Shown piece after piece: positions 5,998 through 13,111 of a DNA stretch of 21,503 bases. The stretch covers positions 1 through 21,503 of the IMG/VR virus record IMGVR_UViG_3300020385_000934. One strand, written 5' to 3'. Origin of the DNA: a virus. Position 1 is the stretch's first letter; each line of letters starts with the position of its first letter. Position numbers and translations under genes: made by a program. The notes under the pieces were generated by a model. The model was given only the letters and a program-made list of their open reading frames with translations, was not told the origin of the DNA and did not search any database.

Positions 5998-7793
5998 TAA
6001 TTTTTAGCCTCAATCATCAACCCATGTTCGGGTAAGTAGAGATATTCGATATCAGATTCAGAAAGGGTTCTGCAAGCATCATCAATTGTTTCAACGAGAG
6101 GCTCGCCCCCCAAATTAAAAGAAGTGTTGAAGACAATAGGACAACCAGTAGCTTCATAAAATTCTTTAATCAAATCATAATAATTTTTATTTTGTTCTTC
6201 AGTGACTGTTTGAATCCTACAAGTACCATCAACATGAATGATTGCAGGAATTTTCTCTTCAATTCCATCCTGACATTTAACAGCATACATCATGAACGGG
6301 GTTTCGTCCATACCACGAAGATCAAACCACTCATGAACATGTTCTTTAAGGATTGATCCAGCAAAAGGTCGGAAGTATTCACGATTTTTTACTTTATTAA
6401 CAAAATCCTTTCCATCTGGATCACGAGGATCATAAAGAATAGACCTGTTACCTAGTGCTCTAGGACCAGCCTCGGATCTACCTTGGAAGATAGCAACAAT
6501 ATTTTTATTGGTAATTAAATCAATTACATCTTTGTTTGTAGCTTCAAAAACTCTTGTAGATCCATACTTATCTGCAGTATCTACAATTTGATCAGTCGAA
6601 TACATGTATTCAAATCCAGTATAAAGATCTTTTAGTGGTTCACGGACTTGTGCATCTTTAGTTACTCTATGGTATTGGAGAAGTGCAGCTCCAATTGCAG
6701 TACCAGCATCATTACTTACAGGTTCTACAAATAGATTAATACCTTCATCTTTTAGTTGTTCAAGATACCAATAGTTAGCAACACAATTTAGTGCATATCC
6801 ACCAGTCAATACTACATTAGTTTGACCAGTCATATTTACAACTTTACGAATTAGGTCCAGAACCATTTGTTGAGACTCTACTTGAATAGCGTATGCCATG
6901 TCTCTACGGTTCTGTAAGAGGGTCATATCACCTTCAAAGTCATAGTCAGTCTTAAGGTATTTAAACCGCCCCTGATTGACTAGGGCACCGTTAGGATACG
7001 TTGGTATAATGAGGTCTCTATTGGATGTTTTCCACTCGGAGGCACCATTATGATCTGTATACACATCTGGAATATCATCATTGAAGTTTCCATATGGGAA
7101 TAGACCCATAGTTTTACCAGCTTCAATAGGAGACCACCCACAATACTGTGTTACAGCTTCATATGCCTTAGTGATACCAGCAGTATCATCAAGAATCATT
7201 TCATGAGTTCCTTCCTCACCTTCCCTTGCACTACTAAACTCTTCAAATCGAACAGAGTTCCATGGACCTCTTCCGCCTTGATGTTTGTAGATTGTCTTGA
7301 ATTCTGATGGATACTCACAATTGAACATGGATTCTAGTTCCCATGTCATTTCATCTTGCCCATTAATATTCATGGGAATGAAAGTACCTGCACCATCAAC
7401 AACAACAGCTGCAGCACGACTAAATCCAGACCTATAGAAGGCACATGCTGCGTGAAGTTTATGGTGAGTTGAACTCAAATCAATAACTTGAGGGTGTTGA
7501 TTTGGATTTGCTTTCCTATCAATTAGTCCTAACTTTCTTGCCAACGCAACATAGATTGGATCTCCACTGAAATCACAATGTCCAGCCTCACTTAGTGGTT
7601 GAGTATGTGCGATAACGAGATAATCAATAGTATCCGTGAAGTCTAAAATTCTAGTCATACACGCATATGGACCTCCATCATACTTGTTCCTAGAAAGTCG
7701 TTCTTCTTCTATTGATAATACAATTTCACCATCTTTCAGAAGACAGAGCCCTGAGTTATGACCTCGGGCAATAGCCGCAATCCATTGTGACAT
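5997..7793 (-). CDS. Full-length O-carbamoyltransferase (NodU/CmcH/TobZ family)
   Basis: A 598-residue two-domain enzyme that transfers a carbamoyl group from carbamoyl phosphate, via carbamoyl-adenylate, to a hydroxyl, usually on a sugar. The Kae1-like domain spans about 1-395: GHNSGLCLL at 11-19, EEERLSR at 29-35, H110-H-x2-H114 metal cluster, VVDGAG at 131-136, GAGKTMG variant EAGKTMGLFPYG at 224-235, GGYALNC at 331-337, SNDAG at 360-364. The C-terminal YrdC-like domain (about 420-598) carries FQGRSEAGPRALGNRSIL at 436-453, NREYFRPFAGS at 470-480, HVDGTCRIQ at 520-528 and NTSFNLGGEPLV at 556-567. Length and motifs are complete, so it should be active. GAGG precedes the ATG. It follows the glycosyltransferase gene by nine bases. 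Such genes recur in cyanophage accessory regions; the acceptor is unknown. Confidence 0.92.
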   Translation of the reverse strand: MSQWIAAIARGHNSGLCLLKDGEIVLSIEEERLSRNKYDGGPYACMTRILDFTDTIDYLVIAHTQPLSEAGHCDFSGDPIYVALARKLGLIDRKANPNQHPQVIDLSSTHHKLHAACAFYRSGFSRAAAVVVDGAGTFIPMNINGQDEMTWELESMFNCEYPSEFKTIYKHQGGRGPWNSVRFEEFSSAREGEEGTHEMILDDTAGITKAYEAVTQYCGWSPIEAGKTMGLFPYGNFNDDIPDVYTDHNGASEWKTSNRDLIIPTYPNGALVNQGRFKYLKTDYDFEGDMTLLQNRRDMAYAIQVESQQMVLDLIRKVVNMTGQTNVVLTGGYALNCVANYWYLEQLKDEGINLFVEPVSNDAGTAIGAALLQYHRVTKDAQVREPLKDLYTGFEYMYSTDQIVDTADKYGSTRVFEATNKDVIDLITNKNIVAIFQGRSEAGPRALGNRSILYDPRDPDGKDFVNKVKNREYFRPFAGSILKEHVHEWFDLRGMDETPFMMYAVKCQDGIEEKIPAIIHVDGTCRIQTVTEEQNKNYYDLIKEFYEATGCPIVFNTSFNLGGEPLVETIDDACRTLSESDIEYLYLPEHGLMIEAKN

Positions 7794-7802
7794 TTAAATA
7801 CC

Positions 7803-8978
7803 TCAATTAATATCAGTTTTTAGTAGATTCTTTACTTCGTTTTTGAAACCTACTTTTGGTTTTTTGGGTTTTTCTGCAATATTTGCAGGTGGCTGATTCC
7901 ACTGAGGTTGTGGTAACATTGCAGTACTTCCTGGCAACATTGCAGTACTTCCTGGTGCAACTGCAGGAGTTGCTGAAGTTCCAGGTGGACAGGTAGGACA
8001 ATCCGTACTTTGTGGAGGCGTATAAGTTCCTTTAAACGAAATGGGTTTTCCTAAATGTTTTCTAGCAGAACGTAAAATAGATTTGACGTGTTCCGCAGAC
8101 ATTTCCATAGATTGATCATTATAACGATCAACAGTTTCATCCATAGTCAATCTAATTGGAGAATATTTTCTTCTGTCTAAACCAATATCAATTAGATCAA
8201 AGTTACTATCTTCTGGATAAGAAATATTAACTGGATAAGTAGATCCAATAACTACAGTTGCTTTTTTGTCAAGAGACTTGCAAATATGTTGACCGATACT
8301 ATCTACACCTATAAAATGATCAGCAACGTCTATGACAGAAGCCCATACCCTAATATCCTCAATCTGAGGTCTTGCAATTTTATATTTTGACTTTTCTTCA
8401 TTTTCTTCTACAGGAAACTGAAGTTCAGACATGACAATAACACCATAATCTTTTTTGAGATCATTGATAATATCTACAGTGTTTACTAGAGACATACTTC
8501 TTGAAGAAGCGTCTGCAATAAACTCACCAACAGTCTGAACTCCTCTACCAAAAGGTTGGATTACTACTACCTTATCTTTACCAGTTACTGCTTTAACTTC
8601 TTGAATCATATTGTAACCAGCAATAACCTCCATCTTAGTGAGATTGAGAGTTGGTTTGGGAAGTTCTCTCGGTTCATCTAGACCGTTGATTTCCATATCA
8701 AAAGCTTGTGCCAAACTACATTTTTGATTGTAGTAATGCCACATTCTATATGGTTCTGGTGAAACACAGTCCCTATGCTTCAAATGTTCATGGAACAAAT
8801 TTTTGTGCCACATGTCATAGGCTTTGCCATCTAGAGTTGGATGACCTTTAAAAAAGTCTGTTCCTCCTTCAGCAACGATGATAAAATCGTCATGGGTTTC
8901 TGCATATTTTTCAAATGCAGGAATGGAGCAAAGCACTCTACCGGCTCCTCCATTGACAAAAAATGCTTTGGATCTCAT
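7803..8978 (-). CDS. Glycosyltransferase, GT9 (heptosyltransferase)-like, with proline-rich C-terminal tail
   Basis: A 391-residue protein from ATG 8978. The start is set by GGAG nine bases upstream; an in-frame TTG at 8993 lies on top of that site and is unlikely. The core resembles the two Rossmann domains of GT9 enzymes (ADP-heptose:LPS heptosyltransferases). Near the N-terminus FVNGGAGRVLCSIPAF (7-22) parallels the GxGDxxxxxPal loop, KVVVIQPFGRG (136-146) opens the second domain, and DHFIGVDSIGQHICKSL (220-236) followed by ATVVIGSTYP (240-249) parallels the D-x4-NDSGxxHlAaaLg...alFGsT block. After about residue 315 comes a low-complexity tail rich in Pro, Thr and Ser with two Cys, containing a duplicated PGSTAML unit and a basic end. 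It is first in the nine-gene operon. Similarity is at motif level, so the donor sugar is inference; heptose fits the neighbours. Confidence 0.65.
   Translation of the reverse strand: MRSKAFFVNGGAGRVLCSIPAFEKYAETHDDFIIVAEGGTDFFKGHPTLDGKAYDMWHKNLFHEHLKHRDCVSPEPYRMWHYYNQKCSLAQAFDMEINGLDEPRELPKPTLNLTKMEVIAGYNMIQEVKAVTGKDKVVVIQPFGRGVQTVGEFIADASSRSMSLVNTVDIINDLKKDYGVIVMSELQFPVEENEEKSKYKIARPQIEDIRVWASVIDVADHFIGVDSIGQHICKSLDKKATVVIGSTYPVNISYPEDSNFDLIDIGLDRRKYSPIRLTMDETVDRYNDQSMEMSAEHVKSILRSARKHLGKPISFKGTYTPPQSTDCPTCPPGTSATPAVAPGSTAMLPGSTAMLPQPQWNQPPANIAEKPKKPKVGFKNEVKNLLKTDIN
7915..7955. repeat. 21-bp tandem repeat, two copies, in glycosyltransferase tail
   Basis: Twenty identical bases at 7915-7934 and 7936-7955, separated by one base (21-bp period). 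On the coding strand this gives two in-frame copies of a seven-residue PGSTAML unit in the Pro-rich C-terminal tail. Perfect identity suggests a recent slippage duplication. Confidence 0.9.
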
Positions 8979-9024
8979 ATAAAAAAACTCCAAACAGTAT
9001 GATAAAGAATGATCTATTCTGATG

Positions 9025-9032
9025 TATTTAGT
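9025..9032 (-). promoter_or_regulatory. Late promoter, ACTAAATA, for the glycan operon
   Basis: The minus strand reads ACTAAATA, the CTAAATA variant of the late element reported for marine cyanophages. It lies in the 63-base gap between the oxygenase gene and the glycosyltransferase ATG, 46 bases before that ATG. It is the only candidate I see for the nine-gene operon. Confidence 0.55.
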
Positions 9033-9041
9033 CTACCAAAA

Positions 9042-9674
9042 TTACATGAATAATACTTGCACAAGTCTTGGAAACTCAGTAAACATACCTCTTTTAAGAA
9101 CTGCTCCATGCATGTGCCCACATTCATATAATACCATCCTATTGTATTTCATTTCAGATTCATATTCTAATCTTGGTACGGCTGATGGATCTTCTGGCAT
9201 CCAAGCATAAAAGTTAGTTCCTCCATCACATTCTTCATCTTTATTGAGATAGATTACTGCAGCCCACTTATAATTGGTTGAATCTTTATGGAATGTATAT
9301 GTATGTTTTTTCTCATTAAATCTAGTTTCAATATCATCCCCATTAGTGATATTTACCATAAATTTAGTATCTCTCCAAAAAGTATCATCGTACTCTGGAT
9401 TCCAAAAATCAAATTGACATGCTTTTTCAAAAACTGATTTTAAATTCTCATCAAATCCTTCTATATTTTCAACAACTCTTGATCCTATAAGATTTCCCGT
9501 ATATTTCTTATCGATCTTGCGAGTACCATTAAGAGCAATTTCTCGCACTTCATCAGGATTTTTATAGAAATCATCTACAGTAATTACATATCTCCATACA
9601 TGCCCTAGGTCATTTTTAGCATGATCATATATTTTTTTTACTGTCGTCTTACGAGATTCATTTAGTTCAAACAT
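9042..9674 (-). CDS. 2OG-Fe(II) oxygenase-like protein (DUF6445-type), second copy
   Basis: A 210-residue paralogue of the plus-strand gene at 396-1109. With the start at ATG 9674, the iron ligands are H129-x-D131 (YTFHKDSTN) and H189 (GHMHGAV), with R203 (PRLVQVLF) as the likely 2-oxoglutarate arginine. Shared blocks are VDDFYKNPDEVREIAL, AVIYLNKDEECDGGTNFY and EMKYNRMVLYE. An ATG at 9710 opens a longer frame, but the bases after it form a terminator hairpin (9688-9708), so the N-terminal extension is probably artefactual. The ATG at 9674 has GAGAAG five bases upstream and fits the family length. The gene stands alone between a terminator and the next late promoter. A very AT-rich stretch at 9709-9732 may hold its promoter. 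Substrate unknown. Confidence 0.75.
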   Translation of the reverse strand: MFELNESRKTTVKKIYDHAKNDLGHVWRYVITVDDFYKNPDEVREIALNGTRKIDKKYTGNLIGSRVVENIEGFDENLKSVFEKACQFDFWNPEYDDTFWRDTKFMVNITNGDDIETRFNEKKHTYTFHKDSTNYKWAAVIYLNKDEECDGGTNFYAWMPEDPSAVPRLEYESEMKYNRMVLYECGHMHGAVLKRGMFTEFPRLVQVLFM

Positions 9675-9687
9675 ATTTCTTCTCATT

Positions 9688-9708
9688 AAAAAGGGAGCCT
9701 TAGCTCCC
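9688..9708 (-). terminator. Rho-independent terminator after the chaperone gene
   Basis: The minus strand reads GGGAGC-TAAG-GCTCCC followed by TTTTT: a perfect six-base-pair GC-rich stem, four-base loop and U tract. It lies 32 bases after the stop of the 9741-10511 gene and before the start of the next gene. Confidence 0.85.
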
Positions 9709-9740
9709 ATATAATATAATATTATATATCTACCTCAAAT

Positions 9741-10511
9741 TCAACCGTTAATAACACCACTCGCTGGAGGGGCCCAATCGGCAGTTGCATCTGCAGGTGG
9801 TTCTGGGTCAGATGGGGGTGCAGAGTAAAATGGTTGGTCTGGGAACATATAGTATGCAATATTTGGTGAAACACCAGCAGCTTCCAATTCAGTTGGCAGA
9901 TCTCTCAACTTCTGACGATATGCTTTCCAAGTATTCTTCATGTCCTCGGGCATGTCTTCTGCAATTTGACCATCAGTCTGTGCAAGCTGTGTATTTCTAT
10001 GAGCTCTAATATCATCCCAGGTCAAATCATTTGGTCTGCCAAGCATTTTTTCCTGAACAGTAAATGCATGTATTGTTGGAACTCCATCAACAACTTTTAC
10101 AGTTGATGCATCATAAAGATCTTCGATAAACAAATGTTGATTATACTTAAATTGTCTGTACCCTTGAGCAGTCATATCGGGACAATCTGGATGAGCAACG
10201 TCATCATCAATATCACGGGTTTCTTCTTTTTCATCGATGACTGGGCCCCTCAATTGACAGATGAGTGGATATTCGGTGCAATCCACTTCAAACATTTGAG
10301 TTACATCGGCTGGAATTGGTCTTCCATCAGCCATGTCATCTTCAGTCAAAGGACCGTACTTTTCTGTCCCATCGGCACCAATTTGGAGCCAAATTTTGTC
10401 AGGACCATCGTAAGTGACAGCTCTTGATTTGCCTTCGGAATATGAGTGATCTCTTAGAAAAGCGTTTGGAACAGGCATGTTCCAATCGTGAGAAATAATT
10501 TCTGTTGCCAT
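9741..10511 (-). CDS. Virion-associated protein with tail-fibre assembly chaperone domain
   Basis: A 256-residue acidic, Pro- and Asp-rich protein. The segment at about 165-206 has the phage tail assembly chaperone pattern (PF16778 type): WDDIRAHRNTQLAQTD, then an acidic spacer, then WKAYRQKLRDLP, matching W-x2-vRaxRn-x-LLxxtD and W-x2-YRqaLRDlP. Such proteins help fold or trimerise fibre proteins and are encoded beside them, as here, just after the fibre and Cys-rich genes. The N-terminal 150 residues (HDWNMPVPNAFLRDH at the start) and the Pro/Ala-rich C-terminus are not recognised. The ATG at 10511 is the first available. It is a single-gene unit with a late promoter upstream and a terminator downstream. 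Confidence 0.7.
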   Translation of the reverse strand: MATEIISHDWNMPVPNAFLRDHSYSEGKSRAVTYDGPDKIWLQIGADGTEKYGPLTEDDMADGRPIPADVTQMFEVDCTEYPLICQLRGPVIDEKEETRDIDDDVAHPDCPDMTAQGYRQFKYNQHLFIEDLYDASTVKVVDGVPTIHAFTVQEKMLGRPNDLTWDDIRAHRNTQLAQTDGQIAEDMPEDMKNTWKAYRQKLRDLPTELEAAGVSPNIAYYMFPDQPFYSAPPSDPEPPADATADWAPPASGVING

Positions 10512-10545
10512 GGTTAGATTTTTTCAGGTTAACGTCCTTCTCAGT

Positions 10546-10553
10546 TATTTATA
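10546..10553 (-). promoter_or_regulatory. Late promoter, TATAAATA, for the chaperone gene
   Basis: A perfect T4 late consensus on the minus strand, 34 bases before the ATG at 10511 and just after the terminator of the preceding unit. Confidence 0.75.
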
Positions 10554-10561
10554 ACAAAACA

Positions 10562-10587
10562 TAAAAAAAGACCCCTTTACGAGGTCT
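10562..10587 (-). terminator. Rho-independent terminator after the Cys-rich paralogue cluster
   Basis: The minus strand reads AGACC, nine-base loop, GGTCT (stem 10569-10587), followed by a run of T. It lies 40 bases past the stop of the 10628-11425 gene. Confidence 0.75.
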
Positions 10588-10627
10588 AAATGGACAATCG
10601 GGACATCCTGCCCCACAACATCCAGAA

Positions 10628-11425
10628 TTACATATAACTAATTTTAACAACACCACTTCCACCAGTTCCACCTTGTCCGCAACATCTTTCACAGTAAGAT
10701 GTGATCGCACCCTGACCACCATGTCCATATGGGGCTCTCCAGCAACCACAACGGACCCAACAATGTCTAACAGTATTAGCCACTGCCATAGTACCCAAGA
10801 ATGGAGCTCCTGTAGATCTAGTCTCATTGAAGTAACAATGACAGTACATACCATCACCACCATATCCTTTTCTAGTACCACCACCATGGTTACCCATTCC
10901 AAAGTCTCCTCCATGAGCACCAGGTTGCATACAACACTTAGCCATAGTGGAACTACAAGTTGTGGCCCAAGAGTTAGTTGCACAACCTCTAGTACCACCC
11001 ATTGCACAGAAGTTACTTAATCCAGCTCCATTCATATATGAAACACATCCATCACATCCAACACACTCTCTAGAACAACAACGATAAACACCACCAGCAC
11101 ATACTGTATATTGATTTGTTGGTGTTACACTAAGAGTTTTTGCATTATAGTATCCACCCTGAGCTCCATGCCAGTTATAACATCTGTTACATGAACATGT
11201 TCCATGTCCATTTCCTCCAGCGCCCCAGAGTTCCACATACATTTTTTGGACTCCAGTTGGAACAGTCCAAAGACAACAACAACCAGAAGTCATTGACTGG
11301 GGATCCCCATAGATCCACTTAACATTCCAGTTAGAGAATGCTCCACCCTGTAACTGAGTGTTAGTAATAGACCCATCAACAATCTGTGAGTTACTAATCT
11401 GTTTATAAGAAGCGTAATTAGCCAT
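10628..11425 (-). CDS. Cys/Gly-rich virion protein, paralogue A (glycine-rich adhesin-like)
   Basis: A 265-residue protein with 25 Cys (over 9%) and very high Gly and Trp. Residues 1-25 (MANYASYKQISNSQIVDGSI at the start) form a conserved N-terminal attachment-like segment. The body opens with VPTGVQKMYVELWGAGGNG (55-73) and closes with GQGGTGGSGVVKISY (250-264), the pattern of glycine-rich phage tail or adhesin domains. Cysteine clusters: CCC 49-51; C77-x-C79-x2-C82; C109; C116, C117, C121, C124, C127; C140; C148; C157; C164-C165; C195-x-C197; C222-x3-C226-x-C228; C245-x2-C248-C249. No known zinc or iron-sulphur domain matches. It may be a disulphide- or metal-stabilised receptor-binding tip; function is inference. 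It has its own late promoter and a terminator downstream. Confidence 0.75.
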   Translation of the reverse strand: MANYASYKQISNSQIVDGSITNTQLQGGAFSNWNVKWIYGDPQSMTSGCCCLWTVPTGVQKMYVELWGAGGNGHGTCSCNRCYNWHGAQGGYYNAKTLSVTPTNQYTVCAGGVYRCCSRECVGCDGCVSYMNGAGLSNFCAMGGTRGCATNSWATTCSSTMAKCCMQPGAHGGDFGMGNHGGGTRKGYGGDGMYCHCYFNETRSTGAPFLGTMAVANTVRHCWVRCGCWRAPYGHGGQGAITSYCERCCGQGGTGGSGVVKISYM

Positions 11426-11445
11426 TAGGAATCCTAGTTAATAGT

Positions 11446-11453
11446 TATTTATC
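11446..11453 (-). promoter_or_regulatory. Late promoter, GATAAATA, for paralogue A
   Basis: The minus strand reads GATAAATA, overlapping the TGA stop of paralogue B (11452-11454) and ending exactly 20 bases before the ATG at 11425. The leader CTAGGAT, also found before paralogue C, carries the AGGA ribosome binding site. Confidence 0.65.
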
Positions 11454-12246
11454 AGAAGTAAGTGATTTTGACGAGTCCACCACCACCAGTACCACCTTGT
11501 CCGCAACATCCTCCACAATATGAAGAGTGGGCGCCCTGACCACCATGACCATAAGGAACAATCCAGCAACCACAACGGATCCAACACTCTCTATTTGACA
11601 TATGAACATCAGTTCCAATGAATGGAGCAGAAGTTGGTGTTTGCATCTGAACGTAACAGTGACACCAACCACGGTAAGTGTCATATCCACCAGTAGACCA
11701 AGTGTCTCGTAGGTTACCCATACCAAACTGACCACCATTACTTGTAGGAGCAGTACAGCAGTGCCATTCTGCATTACATGCAGTTGACCAACTAGTGTTG
11801 GCGTGACCACAAGATCCACCGTATGCACAGAAGTTACTTAGATTATATCCATTCACATAGGATGAACATCCAATGCATCCATAACATTCCCTAGAGAGAC
11901 ATGGATATACACCACCCGCACATACAGAATATGTGCATCCAGCGGCGGTATCTAACATCACACTATTATACAGTCCACCTCCAGCACCTCTATAGTGATG
12001 ACATCTGTTGCAAGAACATGCGCCAGCTCCGTTTCCTCCAGAACCCCAAGCCTGGATCCAGAGTTTCTTAACTCCAGTTGGAACAACCCAAGCGCAGCAA
12101 CATCCAGGTGAACATCGGCACATAGTTCCATAGATCCACTTTACCCCAAATGTTGAAGTTGGGGATGAAGCAAATTTTGAAGATCCTAAGATTCCATTAT
12201 CTAGTTGATCTCCCTGAATTTTTTTATAACTTGTGTAGTCGGCCAT
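11452..12246 (-). CDS. Cys/Gly-rich virion protein, paralogue B
   Basis: A 264-residue paralogue of the genes at 10628 and 12260, with 27 Cys. It keeps the same framework: SYKK N-terminus, CCC-x-W, CSCNRC, SREC-x-GC-x-GCSSY, NGYNLSNFC, CHC, CW-x-RCGCW and YC-x2-CCGQGGTGG at the end. It differs by an added MCRCSPG before CCC, loss of one Cys in the YPCLSREC block, an extra Cys in YGGSCG, and a weakly conserved first 35 residues lacking the DGSI motif. The central stretch (about 145-220) is the most divergent from its sisters. It has no late promoter of its own: its ATG follows the stop of paralogue C by 13 bases with AGGGGAA as ribosome binding site, so it is probably co-transcribed with C. 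Function is as for paralogue A and equally inferred. Confidence 0.75.
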   Translation of the reverse strand: MADYTSYKKIQGDQLDNGILGSSKFASSPTSTFGVKWIYGTMCRCSPGCCCAWVVPTGVKKLWIQAWGSGGNGAGACSCNRCHHYRGAGGGLYNSVMLDTAAGCTYSVCAGGVYPCLSRECYGCIGCSSYVNGYNLSNFCAYGGSCGHANTSWSTACNAEWHCCTAPTSNGGQFGMGNLRDTWSTGGYDTYRGWCHCYVQMQTPTSAPFIGTDVHMSNRECWIRCGCWIVPYGHGGQGAHSSYCGGCCGQGGTGGGGLVKITYF

Positions 12247-12259
12247 TGATTCCCCTTGA

Positions 12260-13042
12260 TTACATGTATGTGATACGTACTATTCCAGATCCACCAGTAC
12301 CGCCTTGTCCGCAGCATCTTTCACAATATGAAGTCATTGCGCTTTGGGCACCGCCACCATATGGTGCGATCCAGCAACCACAACGCATCCAACAGTGACT
12401 GGAGTACGTTTTATTACCAATTCCAATTAGTGCGGCTCCACCACTGCAAGTTTGTGTATTAGACATACCACAATGACAGTTCCATTGACCACTGAATCCT
12501 GGGTTATGGGGAGATACTGCAAAATCACCATTATATGTTCCTGGTTGCATACAGGTGTGATAGGTAGATGCACAGAGGTTGGACCAATCAGTATTGGCTT
12601 CTCCTCTCATACCACCCACTGCACAGAAGTTACTTAGATTATATCCATTCACATAAGATGAACATCCGTAACATCCAACACATTCTCTAGAACAGCATCT
12701 ATAGACGCCAGCAGCACATACTGAATATTGACAACTTCCTGTTGTAGTAATTGTCTTGGTGTTGTACGATCCACCGCCAGCACCTTTGAAGTGATGGCAT
12801 CTGTTGCAAGAACATGCACCATTTCCATTACCACCAGCACCCCATAGTTCCCAAGTAATTTTACCAACTCCAGATGGTACTGTCCAAAGACAGCAGCAAC
12901 CAGAAGTCATCGAGGTTGGAGATCCATAGATTGTTTTTACATTCCAGCTCGGTCCAACACCAGTAGCAAGTTTTTCAACGGTGATGGACCCATCTGGAAC
13001 CTGGGCCGCAGTTACTTTTTTATATGATCTGTAGTTGGCCAT
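12260..13042 (-). CDS. Cys/Gly-rich virion protein, paralogue C
   Basis: A 260-residue protein with 25 Cys, the closest sister to paralogue A: both share WNVK-x-IYG, SMTSGCCCLWTVPSGV (one difference), VYRCCSRECVGC, HCW-x-RCGCW and SYCERCCGQGGTGGSG. The N-terminus MANYRSYKKVTAAQVPDGSI again looks like a common virion-attachment segment. The middle part (about 145-215) diverges from A and B, as expected if that face is under diversifying selection while the cysteine framework is fixed. It sits immediately downstream of the 1477-residue fibre gene and has its own late promoter 20 bases before the ATG. There is no signal peptide or membrane segment, consistent with a virion part assembled in the cytoplasm. 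Confidence 0.75.
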   Translation of the reverse strand: MANYRSYKKVTAAQVPDGSITVEKLATGVGPSWNVKTIYGSPTSMTSGCCCLWTVPSGVGKITWELWGAGGNGNGACSCNRCHHFKGAGGGSYNTKTITTTGSCQYSVCAAGVYRCCSRECVGCYGCSSYVNGYNLSNFCAVGGMRGEANTDWSNLCASTYHTCMQPGTYNGDFAVSPHNPGFSGQWNCHCGMSNTQTCSGGAALIGIGNKTYSSHCWMRCGCWIAPYGGGAQSAMTSYCERCCGQGGTGGSGIVRITYM

Positions 13043-13062
13043 TTACGATCCTAGATTAGTTT

Positions 13063-13070
13063 TATTTAGA
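13063..13070 (-). promoter_or_regulatory. Late promoter, TCTAAATA, for paralogues C and B
   Basis: The minus strand reads TCTAAATA, ending exactly 20 bases before the ATG at 13042, with CTAGGAT as leader and ribosome binding site. It lies in the 69-base gap after the fibre gene. The spacing and leader match those before paralogue A. Confidence 0.65.
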
Positions 13071-13111
13071 TAAAAATTTATAAAGAAAATCATAACAAAG
13101 ATAGTCACGTA

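Noticed and set aside
9055-9066. Inverted repeat ACTTG-TG-CAAGT near the end of the second DUF6445-type gene as a terminator
   Set aside because: It is inside the coding sequence, AT-rich and short, and lacks a following T run.
10549-11828. Val/Met-rich frames overlapping paralogues A and B (10549-11007 and 11445-11828)
   Set aside because: They arise from reading the Gly/Cys/Trp codons of the paralogues in another frame; no independent start signals.
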